DNA of 64,000 bases from Sphingobacterium tenebrionis (GCF_037126265.1 NZ_JAYLLN010000006.1:1-64000), one strand, 5' to 3'; positions 17,660 to 26,384 are shown, counted from the stretch's first letter. Notes: a model not told the origin generated them from the letters alone. Program-made: numbers and translations.

Positions 17660-17697
17660 TAAAAGCTCTCTTTAAAATAAAGGGAGCTTTTGTTTTA
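17660..17697 (+). terminator. Terminator of the feo operon
   Basis: AGCTCTCTTT at 17664-17673 pairs with AAAGGGAGCT at 17679-17688, ten pairs with one G-U, 5-base loop. A T-rich tract follows. It lies 25 bases after the Cys-rich gene. Confidence 0.88.
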
Positions 17698-17765
17698 TAT
17701 GTTATTGGAAAAAATTATCTTGTACCGTTATAAAACATATAATCAGTAATTAACCTGTCAACAAC

Positions 17766-19211
17766 GTGCAAGAAAACAAGGAAAAGGAACTCAAAAGAGG
17801 ACTTAGCAACCGTCATATTCAATTAATTGCTCTTGGTGGAGCCATAGGAACCGGATTATTTTTAGGCGTTGGCCAAGCTGCCATCCTAGCTGGACCATCG
17901 GTTATCCTCGGCTATGCCATTGCTGGTTTGGTCGCTTTTTTCATCATGCGGCAATTGGGGGAAATGGTCGTTCAAGAGCCTGTTTCCGGTAGCTTCAGTA
18001 CCTTCGCCAACAAATATTGGGGTCCATTTGCTGGATTCGCATCCGGTTGGAACTATTGGATCCTCTATATCCTGGTGTCCATGGCCGAATTGACCGCCAT
18101 TGGAAAATATGTACAATTTTGGTGGCCAGAAATCCCCCTCTGGGTCTCTACCCTCTTTTTCTTTTTCGTCATAAACGCGATCAACCTCGCATCTGTAAAA
18201 GTATATGGGGAAACCGAATTCTGGTTTTCCATCATCAAGGTCGTGGCGATCATTGCCATGATCATCTTCGGTGCCTATCTATTGATTTCCGGCAATGGCG
18301 GAGAAAGGGCAACGGTAGAGAACCTCGTCAACGACGGTGGGTTTTTCCCCCATGGTTGGCTCAGTGGAAATGCAGCAATGGGCTATTCAGGGCTCCTCGC
18401 CGCCCTGGTGATCATCATGTTCTCCTTCGGTGGATTGGAGCTGGTAGGTATCACAGCAGCTGAAGCGGAGAACCCGGAAAAGAACATCCCTAAAGCGACC
18501 AACCAAGTTTTATGGCGTATTTTGGTGTTTTACGTGGGTGCTCTGTTCATCCTGTTTTCCCTAATGCCATGGCGTACCATTACGGCAGAAACCAGCCCTT
18601 TTGTGGAAGTATTTGCCACCCTGAAAGGCTTTCAATTTGAAATGTTTGGGAATACCTTCTATTTCACCAATGTGATCGCCAATGTACTGAATGTAATCGT
18701 ATTAACCGCCGCACTATCCGTTTATAACTCCTGTGTGTACAGTAATTCCAGGATGTTGTATGGATTGGCAGAACAGGGCAATGCACCGAGGTTCCTTAAA
18801 AAACTAAACAAGAACCACTCTCCTATTGCGGCTATCCTAGCATCAGCAGCCATTGTGGCCATTACGGTAGTAATCAATAAAGTGATCCCTAAGGAAGCAT
18901 TGGGCATCCTGATGTCGCTGGTGGTATCTTCCCTGATCATCAATTGGATCATGATCACCTTGACACATATGTTCTTCCGGAAACAAAAGGATAAGGAAGG
19001 TGTGAAAACCAAGTTTCCAACCATCCTTTATCCGATCAGTAATTACTTTAGTCTCTTGTTCCTTGTGGGTGTATTAGTGATGATGTGGTTTACAGGACTG
19101 AAGATATCTGTTGAATTGATTCCTGTTTGGTTGATCCTCCTTTGGATATCCTACCTGCTGATCAAAAGGAATAGAGCGAAAAAAGAAATCAATAATTCGA
19201 TCGATCATTAA
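17766..19211 (+). CDS. Amino-acid permease of the APC superfamily (AAT family)
   Basis: This 481-residue transporter has about twelve membrane helices. The N-terminus LKRGLSNRHIQLIALGGAIG followed by TGLFLGVG is the hallmark of the AroP/PheP/CycA/GabP group of proton-coupled amino-acid importers. FGGLELVGITAAEAENPEKN is the conserved mid-region. The start is GTG at 17766, the only start codon before the conserved helix. The substrate cannot be read from the sequence. The next gene begins within or just after its stop. Confidence 0.93.
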   Translation: MQENKEKELKRGLSNRHIQLIALGGAIGTGLFLGVGQAAILAGPSVILGYAIAGLVAFFIMRQLGEMVVQEPVSGSFSTFANKYWGPFAGFASGWNYWILYILVSMAELTAIGKYVQFWWPEIPLWVSTLFFFFVINAINLASVKVYGETEFWFSIIKVVAIIAMIIFGAYLLISGNGGERATVENLVNDGGFFPHGWLSGNAAMGYSGLLAALVIIMFSFGGLELVGITAAEAENPEKNIPKATNQVLWRILVFYVGALFILFSLMPWRTITAETSPFVEVFATLKGFQFEMFGNTFYFTNVIANVLNVIVLTAALSVYNSCVYSNSRMLYGLAEQGNAPRFLKKLNKNHSPIAAILASAAIVAITVVINKVIPKEALGILMSLVVSSLIINWIMITLTHMFFRKQKDKEGVKTKFPTILYPISNYFSLLFLVGVLVMMWFTGLKISVELIPVWLILLWISYLLIKRNRAKKEINNSIDH

Positions 19212-19278
19212 AAAGTTCATATTTCATATCGTTTTTGCCATCCTGTTTATCTGCCATCTGGTAGCCATACAACAGCAT

Positions 19279-19878
19279 ATGGATGGATTAAGGACCATGA
19301 CAAAACCATTGATATGTATCGTATTGGTATTGTTCCTCTGGAATGAGACAGGCTTGAAGAGAAAATTCCATCGATTGATAGCTGCCGGATTGGTCTTTGG
19401 CCTGGCCGGCGATGTCTTTCTCATGATGAACAACATGTTTATCTTTGGTTTAGGGTCTTTTCTGATAGGCCATATCCTTTATGCTTGGGCTTTTCTTACA
19501 CAAACGTCCAGCCTAAGTCTGACCAAACATAAAGGTTATATCTTCATTGCCTGTCTGCTCATCAGTTATTCCTATTACCTGTACAGCGTTCTGAAACCCA
19601 GTTTAGGTGTATTGGAAATACCAGTCATTGCCTATATCCTTGTGATAGCTGCCATGGCTTTGTTCGCTTTTACCCGAAAACAGCAGACCAATTTGGCCAG
19701 TTTTTTATTCATCTTTATCGGCTCTCTCTTATTTATAGCCTCTGATTCCATTTTAGCCATCAATAAATTTGTGGCTTATGTTCCCGATTCCGGCATCATG
19801 ATCATGAGCAGCTATATGCTAGCTCAATACGGCATTACTACTGGTGCTGTTATGGACAGAAGCAACCGCTCTTCCTGA
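19279..19878 (+). CDS. YhhN family membrane protein (lysoplasmalogenase-like); start probably further upstream
   Basis: From the first ATG the protein has 199 residues, with the family core MTKPLICIVLVLFLW, GLVFGLAGDVFLMM and a final helix. YhhN/TMEM86 proteins hydrolyse lysoplasmalogen in eukaryotes; bacterial members are little studied. The family normally has one more helix before the TKPL motif. The open frame continues upstream and, read from ATT at 19207, gives MKKFIFHIVFAILFICHLVA, exactly such a helix, with the ATT overlapping the permease TAA. No ATG, GTG or TTG exists in that stretch. A 223-residue product with a non-AUG start is likely. Its 3' end overlaps asnB by 60 bases. Confidence 0.8.
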   Translation: MDGLRTMTKPLICIVLVLFLWNETGLKRKFHRLIAAGLVFGLAGDVFLMMNNMFIFGLGSFLIGHILYAWAFLTQTSSLSLTKHKGYIFIACLLISYSYYLYSVLKPSLGVLEIPVIAYILVIAAMALFAFTRKQQTNLASFLFIFIGSLLFIASDSILAINKFVAYVPDSGIMIMSSYMLAQYGITTGAVMDRSNRSS

Positions 19879-21501
19879 TGGATCGTTCATGTTCTGGAAA
19901 GAAGCATCCCATAACAAGGCTTCAGGCGTACTACAGGCCACGGACTTTACCGATGGAACCGATTTGGCTGCCGCGTCCGACGGGAAATGGCTTTCAAATA
20001 TATTTCTGTACAGATACTCTTCCTTGTTTTTTGGCGTATTGATCGGAAAGCGTTTGGCTGCGGCCTCAAATTCCGTATCCGTCACTTTCTCCTCCGCTTG
20101 CGCTTTCAGTGTATCGATCCAGGAATAGCCCACTCCATCCGAGAACTGCTCCTTTTGTCTCCAGGCGATGCTTTCCGGAAGGTAATCCTCAAATGCTTTT
20201 CTGACAACCCATTTCTCCATGCGTTCGGAAGTGATCATTTTATCCTGTGGGTTGATGCGCATCGCAATATCCATGAATTCCTTATCCAAAAATGGAACCC
20301 TACCTTCCACACCCCATGCTGCCAATGATTTATTGGCGCGAAGGCAATCGTAGAGGTATAATTTTTTCAGTTTCCTAACCGTTTCCTCATGAAATTCCTG
20401 CGCGTTTGGTGCTTTATGGAAATATAGGTAACCTCCAAAAAGTTCATCCGACCCTTCGCCTGACAACACCATCTTGATGCCCATAGACTTGATCACCCTG
20501 GCCAAAAGGTACATCGGTGTAGAGGCACGGATAGTGGTCACATCATAGGTTTCCAAATAATAGATCACGTCACGGATGGCATCCAAGCCTTCCTGGATCG
20601 TGAAGTTAACTTCATGATGGATGGTGCCGATGTGATCTGCTGCCTTTTGCGCAGCAATAAGATCCGGAGATCCTTTCAGACCTACGGCAAAGGAATGCAA
20701 TTGGGGGTACCAGGCTTCCTCCTGATCTTCGGATTCAATCCTTTTGGATGCAAATTTTTTGGTGATGGCAGCAATAACCGAGGAATCCAATCCTCCAGAT
20801 AATAAAACTCCATAAGGAACATCCGACATCAATTGCCGATGTACGGCATCTTCCAATCCCTGGCGTAATTTTCCCAGGTCGGTTTCCTTATCTTTTACCG
20901 TGCTATATTGCTCCCAATCCCGTTTGTACCACTGGATAGGTTCCTGTCCTTCCTTGCTGTGCAGGTAATGTCCCGGAGGAAATTGGTCGATCTGCTCGCA
21001 GAATCCTTCCAGAGACTTTAACTCGGAGGCTACAAATAATTGACCGTATTGATCCTTACCGTAATAAAGTGGAATGATACCCATATGATCTCGGGCAATG
21101 AAAAAAGAATCATCACGGGCATCGTATAAGGCAAAGGCAAAGATGCCGTTCAAGTCTTCAACGAATGCTGGACCCTTTTCGAGGTAGAGGGCAAGGATGA
21201 CTTCGGAATCGGATTGGGTTGTGAAGTTATAATGTGCTAAGGAATTTCGTAGCGCTTGGTGATTGTAGATTTCACCATTTACCGCCAATATTACTTGTCC
21301 ATCCGGACTGTACAAAGGCTGGCTTCCCGATTTTGGATCAACGATCGCTAACCGCTCATGCGCTAAAATTGCTTTTTCTGAACTGTAAATTCCTGACCAA
21401 TCTGGACCACGATGACGAATGCGTTTCGACATTTCCAATACTTGAGGTCTTAATTCGGACACAGGTTGTATGATTTCAAAAGCTCCTACTATTCCACACA
21501 T
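19819..21501 (-). CDS. asnB: Asparagine synthase B (glutamine-hydrolysing)
   Basis: AsnB makes asparagine from aspartate, glutamine and ATP. The 560 residues start MCGIVGAFE, where Cys2 is the glutaminase nucleophile after Met removal. The glutaminase domain shows RHRGPDWSGIY and AVNGEIYNH. The synthetase domain carries the pyrophosphatase loop LLSGGLDSSVIAA and GEGSDELFGGYLY. Length matches E. coli AsnB (554). The last 20 codons overlap the convergent YhhN gene. No terminator separates the two genes. Confidence 0.96.
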   Translation of the reverse strand: MCGIVGAFEIIQPVSELRPQVLEMSKRIRHRGPDWSGIYSSEKAILAHERLAIVDPKSGSQPLYSPDGQVILAVNGEIYNHQALRNSLAHYNFTTQSDSEVILALYLEKGPAFVEDLNGIFAFALYDARDDSFFIARDHMGIIPLYYGKDQYGQLFVASELKSLEGFCEQIDQFPPGHYLHSKEGQEPIQWYKRDWEQYSTVKDKETDLGKLRQGLEDAVHRQLMSDVPYGVLLSGGLDSSVIAAITKKFASKRIESEDQEEAWYPQLHSFAVGLKGSPDLIAAQKAADHIGTIHHEVNFTIQEGLDAIRDVIYYLETYDVTTIRASTPMYLLARVIKSMGIKMVLSGEGSDELFGGYLYFHKAPNAQEFHEETVRKLKKLYLYDCLRANKSLAAWGVEGRVPFLDKEFMDIAMRINPQDKMITSERMEKWVVRKAFEDYLPESIAWRQKEQFSDGVGYSWIDTLKAQAEEKVTDTEFEAAAKRFPINTPKNKEEYLYRNIFESHFPSDAAAKSVPSVKSVACSTPEALLWDASFQNMNDPSGRAVASVHNSTSSNAVLS

Positions 21502-21621
21502 AATATTAAAATTTTATTAATGTTTTTATTGTTTTATTGATATAATGATACAAATAAAATGATTATAAAATTAATTTCATAATATTTTTTAATTTTTGTT
21601 GAATATATTGTAATTAGATTG

Positions 21622-21654
21622 TAGATGTTAGATGATAGATGATAGATGATAGAC
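21622..21654. repeat. 7-bp microsatellite
   Basis: TAGATGA-type heptamers run head to tail from 21622: one TAGATGT, three TAGATGA and a partial TAGAC. The array sits directly against the left edge of the mosaic repeat at 21656. Confidence 0.85.
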
Positions 21655-21655
21655 G

Positions 21656-21913
21656 CGTCATTGCGAGGAGGTACACCTCGTCATTGCGAGGAGGTACGAC
21701 GAAGCAATCTTTGAACCCTGTCATCCTGAGCACTACCATTGTCATCCTGAGCGTAGTCGAAGGATCTGTACGGTTACTAACGAATAGATGCTTCGACTAC
21801 GCTCAACATGACATACGGAAAGATTGCTTCGTTCCTCGCAATGACGAGGAAGGCGCAATGACGAGGAGGGCGCAATGACGAGGAGGGCGCAATGACGAGG
21901 AGGGCGCAATGAC
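21656..21913. repeat. Mosaic palindromic repeat, copy 3, with a 17-bp tandem tail
   Basis: This is the largest part of the 638-base gap between asnB and the UbiD gene. The outer arm CGTCATTGCGAGG appears twice at the left. A partial inner arm precedes the full left half-module (stem ATCC/GGAT, 21744-21765). The right half-module (21788-21809) reads ATGC/ACAT, the only inner stem in the window with a mismatch. The right edge has expanded into about four copies of a 17-bp unit, AATGACGAGGAGGGCGC, ending near 21913. Confidence 0.9.
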
Positions 21914-21952
21914 ACGATTTGCCTCTTTCTGGAAGTGAGGTGTAAGTGACTT

Positions 21953-21996
21953 GTAAGTGAGTTGTAAGTGCTAAAAGTCACTTACAACTCACTTAC
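21953..21996. repeat. 18-bp perfect inverted repeat
   Basis: GTAAGTGAGTTGTAAGTG at 21953-21970 is exactly inverted at 21979-21996 around CTAAAAGT. The left arm and its flank are themselves built of GTAAGTG units. No T tract follows, so it is not a standard terminator. It lies in the intergenic region after mosaic copy 3. Confidence 0.8.
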
Positions 21997-22036
21997 ATAT
22001 CACTTAAATCCTGCCTACACCACGAACCAAGCATTT

Positions 22037-22071
22037 AAAAAAAAGGCCGAATCAACTACTTGATTCGGCCT
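22037..22071 (-). terminator. Terminator downstream of the UbiD gene
   Basis: AGGCCGAATCA at 22044-22054 pairs perfectly with TGATTCGGCCT at 22061-22071 around a 6-base loop. An eight-A run on the left gives a U tract on the minus strand, fitting termination of the minus-strand gene that stops at 22140. Confidence 0.85.
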
Positions 22072-22081
22072 CGTTATATGG

Positions 22082-22138
22082 CGTACAGATCCTTCGACTC
22101 CGCTCAGGATGACAATATAAATACGCTCAGGATGACAT
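22082..22138. repeat. Half copy of the mosaic repeat
   Basis: A single inner half-module with GTACAGATCCTTCGACTCCG and stem ATCC/GGAT (22089-22110) is followed by a partial ACGCTCAGGATGACAT. It lies between the UbiD stop and its terminator. Confidence 0.8.
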
Positions 22139-22139
22139 A

Positions 22140-23978
22140 TTAAATAACCCCATGCAATGATCCTCCTTTGGCACCCAACTCATCCACTCTTCTTTCCACT
22201 TTTTCATCCTTGATCAAATCTGGTGCATGATGAGGTTTACTTCTTGCGTCAATAATCACTGGACCCTTACAGCCCCAATGCTTAAATTCCGTAAATGCCC
22301 CAACACCATGTATATCATGCGAAGGATTACTTCTTGTAAAAGTAACCCAAACAAAATTATTCTCATTGTCTGCCACAAACCCCGCATCATCAGCCAATAC
22401 AATACACTGAATCCCATTCCAATTCTTATCTTTGACTGCCTCCGCCCATGCTGCAATCGCCTTATTCTCCTCCTCATAGGTACTAAATCCTTTCCCATCT
22501 ACCACAATAATTCCTGGCAAAGCTAATTTCGCATGGTTAAACGGCCTTGGTAGATCCAGATCTACCGGCAGTTCCGTAGCCAGCTCTCTTTTCTTATCGC
22601 CCACAGCAGCAAAAACAACTTTAGATCCCGTATTCAATCCATCACCGGTATAGTCTAATGTATCGATTGTGGTATTGGTCTGGAAATGTAGGTCCCTGCT
22701 CAGGTCGATCCGTTCAAAAATATGGCTAAAGAAATCCTTGATATGATGGATATCCAATCCTGGATTATCCTCCTTTGCAGAAATGAATAGGAATTTCGCC
22801 AAGCTCAACTGGTTGGTTCCCAAGATTAGGTTCGAAATAGTCAATAGCTCCTGTGGTCTTTCCACCTTTTGATAAGGGGTGTACCTTTCGCTTCCGATGG
22901 CAAACAACAAGGGATGAACTCCAGCCGGATCCACCGCATGGACGGCATGTAAGCCCGGAATCTGTTGTGGAATCGCATTCCCCGTGATCTCATGGATCAA
23001 TGCACCAAAACTGGTATCCTCCTGTGGGGGTCTTCCAACTACTGTAAAAGACCAGATTGGATCCTTCCGATGGTACACTTTATGCACTTTCATCAAAGGG
23101 AAAGGATGTACCAAGGAATAATAGCCGATATGGTCGCCAAATGGCCCTTCCGGTTTGTTCTCATTGGGATATACGGTACCTGTGATCACAAAATCAGCAT
23201 CCGCTGAAATACAGAAACCCTCTTCATCATAAAAATAACGGAAGCGTCTGTTTCCCAATGTACCGGCAAATATCATTTCCGAAAGACCTTCCGGTAGTGG
23301 CATCACGGCAGACAAGGGATGTGAAGGCGGACCTCCAACAAAAATACTGACTTTTAAAGGTTTACCCAATTGATTGGCCTTGGTCTGATGTACACCAATG
23401 CCTCGGTGAAGTTGGTAATGAAGACCGATTTCCTGGTCTTGAATATAATCATTGCCTGCCAATTGAATCCTGTACATGCCCAGATTGGCATTCATGATTC
23501 CCGGCTTACTGATATCTTCGGTATAAACCTGTGGCATGGTCACGAATGGACCTCCATCCATAGGCCAGTTGACGATCTGGGGAAGTTCGGATATCTGGGT
23601 CTGTCCATAAAGGATTGGAGCCCCTGACTTCTTTTTCCAAGGCAATGCCCCCAGCGCCACCATAGATGAGCCTACATATTGGAACGGCTTCTTGAGCACC
23701 GACATCGGATTCATTTTTACATCCACTAGTTTTTTCACATGATCCAGGGAATCCCTGAACATGAACCTGGAACGATCCAACGTACCGAAAAGATTGGAAA
23801 CCGCTGGAAATTTGGAACCTTTGACCCGTTCAAAGAATAAAGCCGGCCCTTGCGCATCATATACACGCATATGGATTGCCGCCATTTCAAGATAAGGATC
23901 AACCTCCTCTTTGATTCGAATCAAATGTCCATGCTGCTCCAGATCCTGAACACAATCACGTAAACTTTTATATCCCAT
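22140..23978 (-). CDS. UbiD family decarboxylase
   Basis: The 612 residues match the UbiD family of prenylated-FMN-dependent (de)carboxylases, with MGYKSLRDCVQDLEQHGHLI at the start, PEGPFGDHIGYYS and DPAGVHPLLFAIGSERY in the middle and the C-terminal extended form. UbiD enzymes act on aromatic or alpha,beta-unsaturated acids. In bacteria without ubiquinone a menaquinone-related role has been proposed for some, but the substrate cannot be assigned here. The prFMN-making UbiX partner is not in the window. A terminator lies about 70 bases after the stop. Confidence 0.9.
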   Translation of the reverse strand: MGYKSLRDCVQDLEQHGHLIRIKEEVDPYLEMAAIHMRVYDAQGPALFFERVKGSKFPAVSNLFGTLDRSRFMFRDSLDHVKKLVDVKMNPMSVLKKPFQYVGSSMVALGALPWKKKSGAPILYGQTQISELPQIVNWPMDGGPFVTMPQVYTEDISKPGIMNANLGMYRIQLAGNDYIQDQEIGLHYQLHRGIGVHQTKANQLGKPLKVSIFVGGPPSHPLSAVMPLPEGLSEMIFAGTLGNRRFRYFYDEEGFCISADADFVITGTVYPNENKPEGPFGDHIGYYSLVHPFPLMKVHKVYHRKDPIWSFTVVGRPPQEDTSFGALIHEITGNAIPQQIPGLHAVHAVDPAGVHPLLFAIGSERYTPYQKVERPQELLTISNLILGTNQLSLAKFLFISAKEDNPGLDIHHIKDFFSHIFERIDLSRDLHFQTNTTIDTLDYTGDGLNTGSKVVFAAVGDKKRELATELPVDLDLPRPFNHAKLALPGIIVVDGKGFSTYEEENKAIAAWAEAVKDKNWNGIQCIVLADDAGFVADNENNFVWVTFTRSNPSHDIHGVGAFTEFKHWGCKGPVIIDARSKPHHAPDLIKDEKVERRVDELGAKGGSLHGVI

Positions 23979-24035
23979 AGTAATAGCAAATAGCTACAAA
24001 TGTAATGGAAAGAAGGCAATAATTAAAGTTTAAGG

Positions 24036-24908
24036 CTATTGGTCAAATTGGATCACTTCGTCCAAAGGAGTAAAGGAGAACAACATGATATTCTTCCAAG
24101 TACTGTTATCTATAGGATATTCCATAGACATCAACCTTTTGAATTCGATCAAGTCCTCTTTATTGATCCTATATAATCTTTTGAACCACATGTTCATCAA
24201 AATACCTGGTACTTTAACACTCTGCACCTTACTATTCGGGTATAGCGTTTTTTTGTAAAGCCTGAACATTTCCTGGATGGTCACCGTTTTGGCACCACCT
24301 ATTTCTATGATCTCATTCTTGAAATTCTTTTCCCAGTCTACATTATAGATCCAACGAATAAGGTCTAAAGCCGAAATGGGATTGAATTTTATTTTAGCAA
24401 AATCCGTATCGTAGGCCAAGTACTTCGAATTGATCAATTTGTGCATGTACTTATCGAGTACACTTCCTTTCCCGATCGCTAAATTTTTCAATACGATGGT
24501 ATAGGTTAGGCCAGAATGTTCCAAAACCTGCTTTATAAATTTTATATAGGGTTTATCCATTAAACGGGCGATGTAAACAATACGCTTACAACCATTTCGT
24601 TCGGCCAATTGAACAAAATTATTCAAGGTAATCAGTTCCATGTTCAAGTTGACATGTTCTGACAGGGTGGGAACATGGGTAATATAGATTCCCAATTGGA
24701 TTCCACCTACTACTTTGTAATCTTCATATTCCTGACCTTTTCTCAACAGGTCTACCATATCTAAACTCGCCGTTGGCTCTTCAATCTGCTTCGCTCTATA
24801 GAGATCGACATCACGTGCAATCCCATGGACATGATACTCATCTGCATTTAGGTTGCTCATGGCCCTTTTGCCTAAATATGAATTGAGTCCGGATAAAAGT
24901 ATCTCCAT
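24036..24908 (-). CDS. NAD(P)-binding Rossmann protein (SDR/NmrA-like)
   Basis: The 290 residues begin MEILLSGLNSYLGKRAMSNL, a degenerate GxxGxxG nucleotide-binding loop, followed by HGIARDVDL. GCKRIVYIARLMD resembles the strand of atypical short-chain dehydrogenases. No YxxxK active site is evident at the expected place. It is divergent from the cryptochrome gene with a 203-base shared region. A perfect AGGAGG lies four bases upstream of the ATG on the minus strand, unusual in this phylum. The function is unknown; the head-to-head arrangement with the cryptochrome may mean shared control by light. Confidence 0.75.
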   Translation of the reverse strand: MEILLSGLNSYLGKRAMSNLNADEYHVHGIARDVDLYRAKQIEEPTASLDMVDLLRKGQEYEDYKVVGGIQLGIYITHVPTLSEHVNLNMELITLNNFVQLAERNGCKRIVYIARLMDKPYIKFIKQVLEHSGLTYTIVLKNLAIGKGSVLDKYMHKLINSKYLAYDTDFAKIKFNPISALDLIRWIYNVDWEKNFKNEIIEIGGAKTVTIQEMFRLYKKTLYPNSKVQSVKVPGILMNMWFKRLYRINKEDLIEFKRLMSMEYPIDNSTWKNIMLFSFTPLDEVIQFDQ

Positions 24909-25074
24909 CAGTCCTCCTATTTTTTAGTAAACAACTTTACCATATGAAACAGATTATTTTTATGAAAGTTTAATCATTTTTAAAATTTAACAATATTAAA
25001 CATTTAGTAAAATACATATTGTCTATATCGTGTAAAAATTGGGGTTAAAAGCACTATAAACCTATCTAAAAGGC

Positions 25075-25082
25075 TATATTTG
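25075..25082 (+). promoter_or_regulatory. Promoter -7 box for the cryptochrome gene
   Basis: TATATTTG matches TAnnTTTG, 29 bases before the ATG at 25112. Confidence 0.5.
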
Positions 25083-25111
25083 TTAGCATCGCATATTGGG
25101 AAAAAAACAAC

Positions 25112-26335
25112 ATGAGTAAAAAAGTAGTTCTTGTTTGGTTCAGAAATGATTTAAGATTACACGATAATGAAGTGTTAACGGAAGCACTTCATAAATTCGA
25201 CCTCGTTATTCCCGTCTTTTGTTTTGATCCGCGATACTACAACAAGAACAAATTTGACCAGTATAATACCGGTTTAAATAGGGCTCTTTTCCAACGTGAA
25301 ACCGTTTCCCATCTCAAAGATAAATTACAGGCTTTACAGAGTGATCTGATGACCTTCGTGGGTTATCCAGAAGAGATTATCCCCAAGTTATGTGCTAAAT
25401 ATGAGGTTTCGGAGGTGTACCATCACCGTGAAGTAGCCACTCGGGAAACACAGATCTCCGAAATGGTGGAAGCAGCGTTATGGGAACAAAAAATAAACCT
25501 GAGGCACTTTATTGGCCACACGCTATACCATAAGGAAGATCTACCCTTCCCTATCAAAGATATACCTGATAAATTTAATATTTTCAGAAAAAAAATAGAA
25601 CGGGAAAGCAGTGTTCGCAAGCCATTTGACGAACCTAGAGCCATCCCGTCGCCGACTCACCTAGAGGCTACCAAGTTACCTTCTTTAGAAGAACTGGGCT
25701 ACAGCACAACTGTTGAAGGGATCGACCAGCTGATTCCGGCAGGCGAAACCCACGCCATGGAAAAACTCCAGCAGCTGTTGGATCCAACTTTTCAATCCTT
25801 AGCGAATTACACCGAAATTTCACCTTATATAGCCGTTGGTGCCCTGTCGCCGATCTACATTTACGATCAGATGCGCAACTCCAACCTCATCCAGAACAAA
25901 CGCCGGTACGACCGTTTGATGACGACCCTTTTATGGCGGGATTATTTCCGCTTCATGTTGAAGAAATATCCAAATGTATTCTTCAAATTGAAAGGCAGTC
26001 AATCGGAAAAACCGAGTCCCTTTTTAGATGAGTACAAACTGGAACAATGGAAATCGGGAACCACAGGTGACCAAGCGGTGGATGAAGGAATTGCAAAACT
26101 GAAGGAAGAAGGAAATATAACCTACGCAGTGAGAAGAATGTTAGCGAGGTATTTTACGCAAAACGTTTCTTCGAATTGGTTGATAGGTGCCGCATTTTTT
26201 GAGGAATACCTATTGGACTATGCGCCAGCTACCACGTATGGGTTCTGGTCGCATATGGCTTCCGTAGGAACTAGTGCCAAGGAAAATGTTTCCCAGGACT
26301 GGACCGAGTTTCGGAAAAAAGTTGTAAATTATTAA
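25112..26335 (+). CDS. Cryptochrome/photolyase family protein, DASH-like, with a diverged FAD site
   Basis: These flavoproteins repair UV lesions or sense blue light. The 407 residues open with VLVWFRNDLRLHDNEVL, the antenna-domain hallmark, and HTLYHKEDLPFPIKDIPDKF resembles the DASH class. The C-terminal FAD domain has LLWRDYFRFMLKKY and WKSGTTGDQAVDEGIAKL (from W313). The usual SNRGRQNV is replaced by TYAVRRML, the usual SNWGNW by TTYGFW and the usual VGNDPRE by VGTSAKE. These are FAD-contacting parts in known members, so the binding mode or function may differ. It ends with a 16-bp palindrome just after the stop. Confidence 0.87.
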   Translation: MSKKVVLVWFRNDLRLHDNEVLTEALHKFDLVIPVFCFDPRYYNKNKFDQYNTGLNRALFQRETVSHLKDKLQALQSDLMTFVGYPEEIIPKLCAKYEVSEVYHHREVATRETQISEMVEAALWEQKINLRHFIGHTLYHKEDLPFPIKDIPDKFNIFRKKIERESSVRKPFDEPRAIPSPTHLEATKLPSLEELGYSTTVEGIDQLIPAGETHAMEKLQQLLDPTFQSLANYTEISPYIAVGALSPIYIYDQMRNSNLIQNKRRYDRLMTTLLWRDYFRFMLKKYPNVFFKLKGSQSEKPSPFLDEYKLEQWKSGTTGDQAVDEGIAKLKEEGNITYAVRRMLARYFTQNVSSNWLIGAAFFEEYLLDYAPATTYGFWSHMASVGTSAKENVSQDWTEFRKKVVNY

Positions 26336-26339
26336 AACT

Positions 26340-26355
26340 AGCCTAATATTAGGCT
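26340..26355. repeat. 16-bp perfect palindrome after the cryptochrome gene
   Basis: AGCCTAATATTAGGCT is a perfect palindrome without a loop or T tract. It lies 5 bases after the cryptochrome stop and 22 bases before the sucA -7 box, so it could be an operator for sucA as well as a 3' end signal. Confidence 0.6.
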
Positions 26356-26376
26356 GTAAACTTATATTATTATTGC

Positions 26377-26384
26377 TAAATTTG
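26377..26384 (+). promoter_or_regulatory. Promoter -7 box for sucA
   Basis: TAAATTTG matches TAnnTTTG, 26 bases before the ATG at 26411. Confidence 0.55.

Noticed and set aside
21842..21913. Possible short CRISPR array
   Set aside because: The units are contiguous with no variable spacers, are only 17 bases long, and match the edge of the mosaic repeat. No cas genes are in the window.
24968..25001. GTTTAAT and ATTAAAC inverted repeat in the region between the NAD(P)-binding gene and the cryptochrome
   Set aside because: Seven A/T-rich bases with a 20-base spacer are expected by chance in such a sequence, so no operator is claimed.
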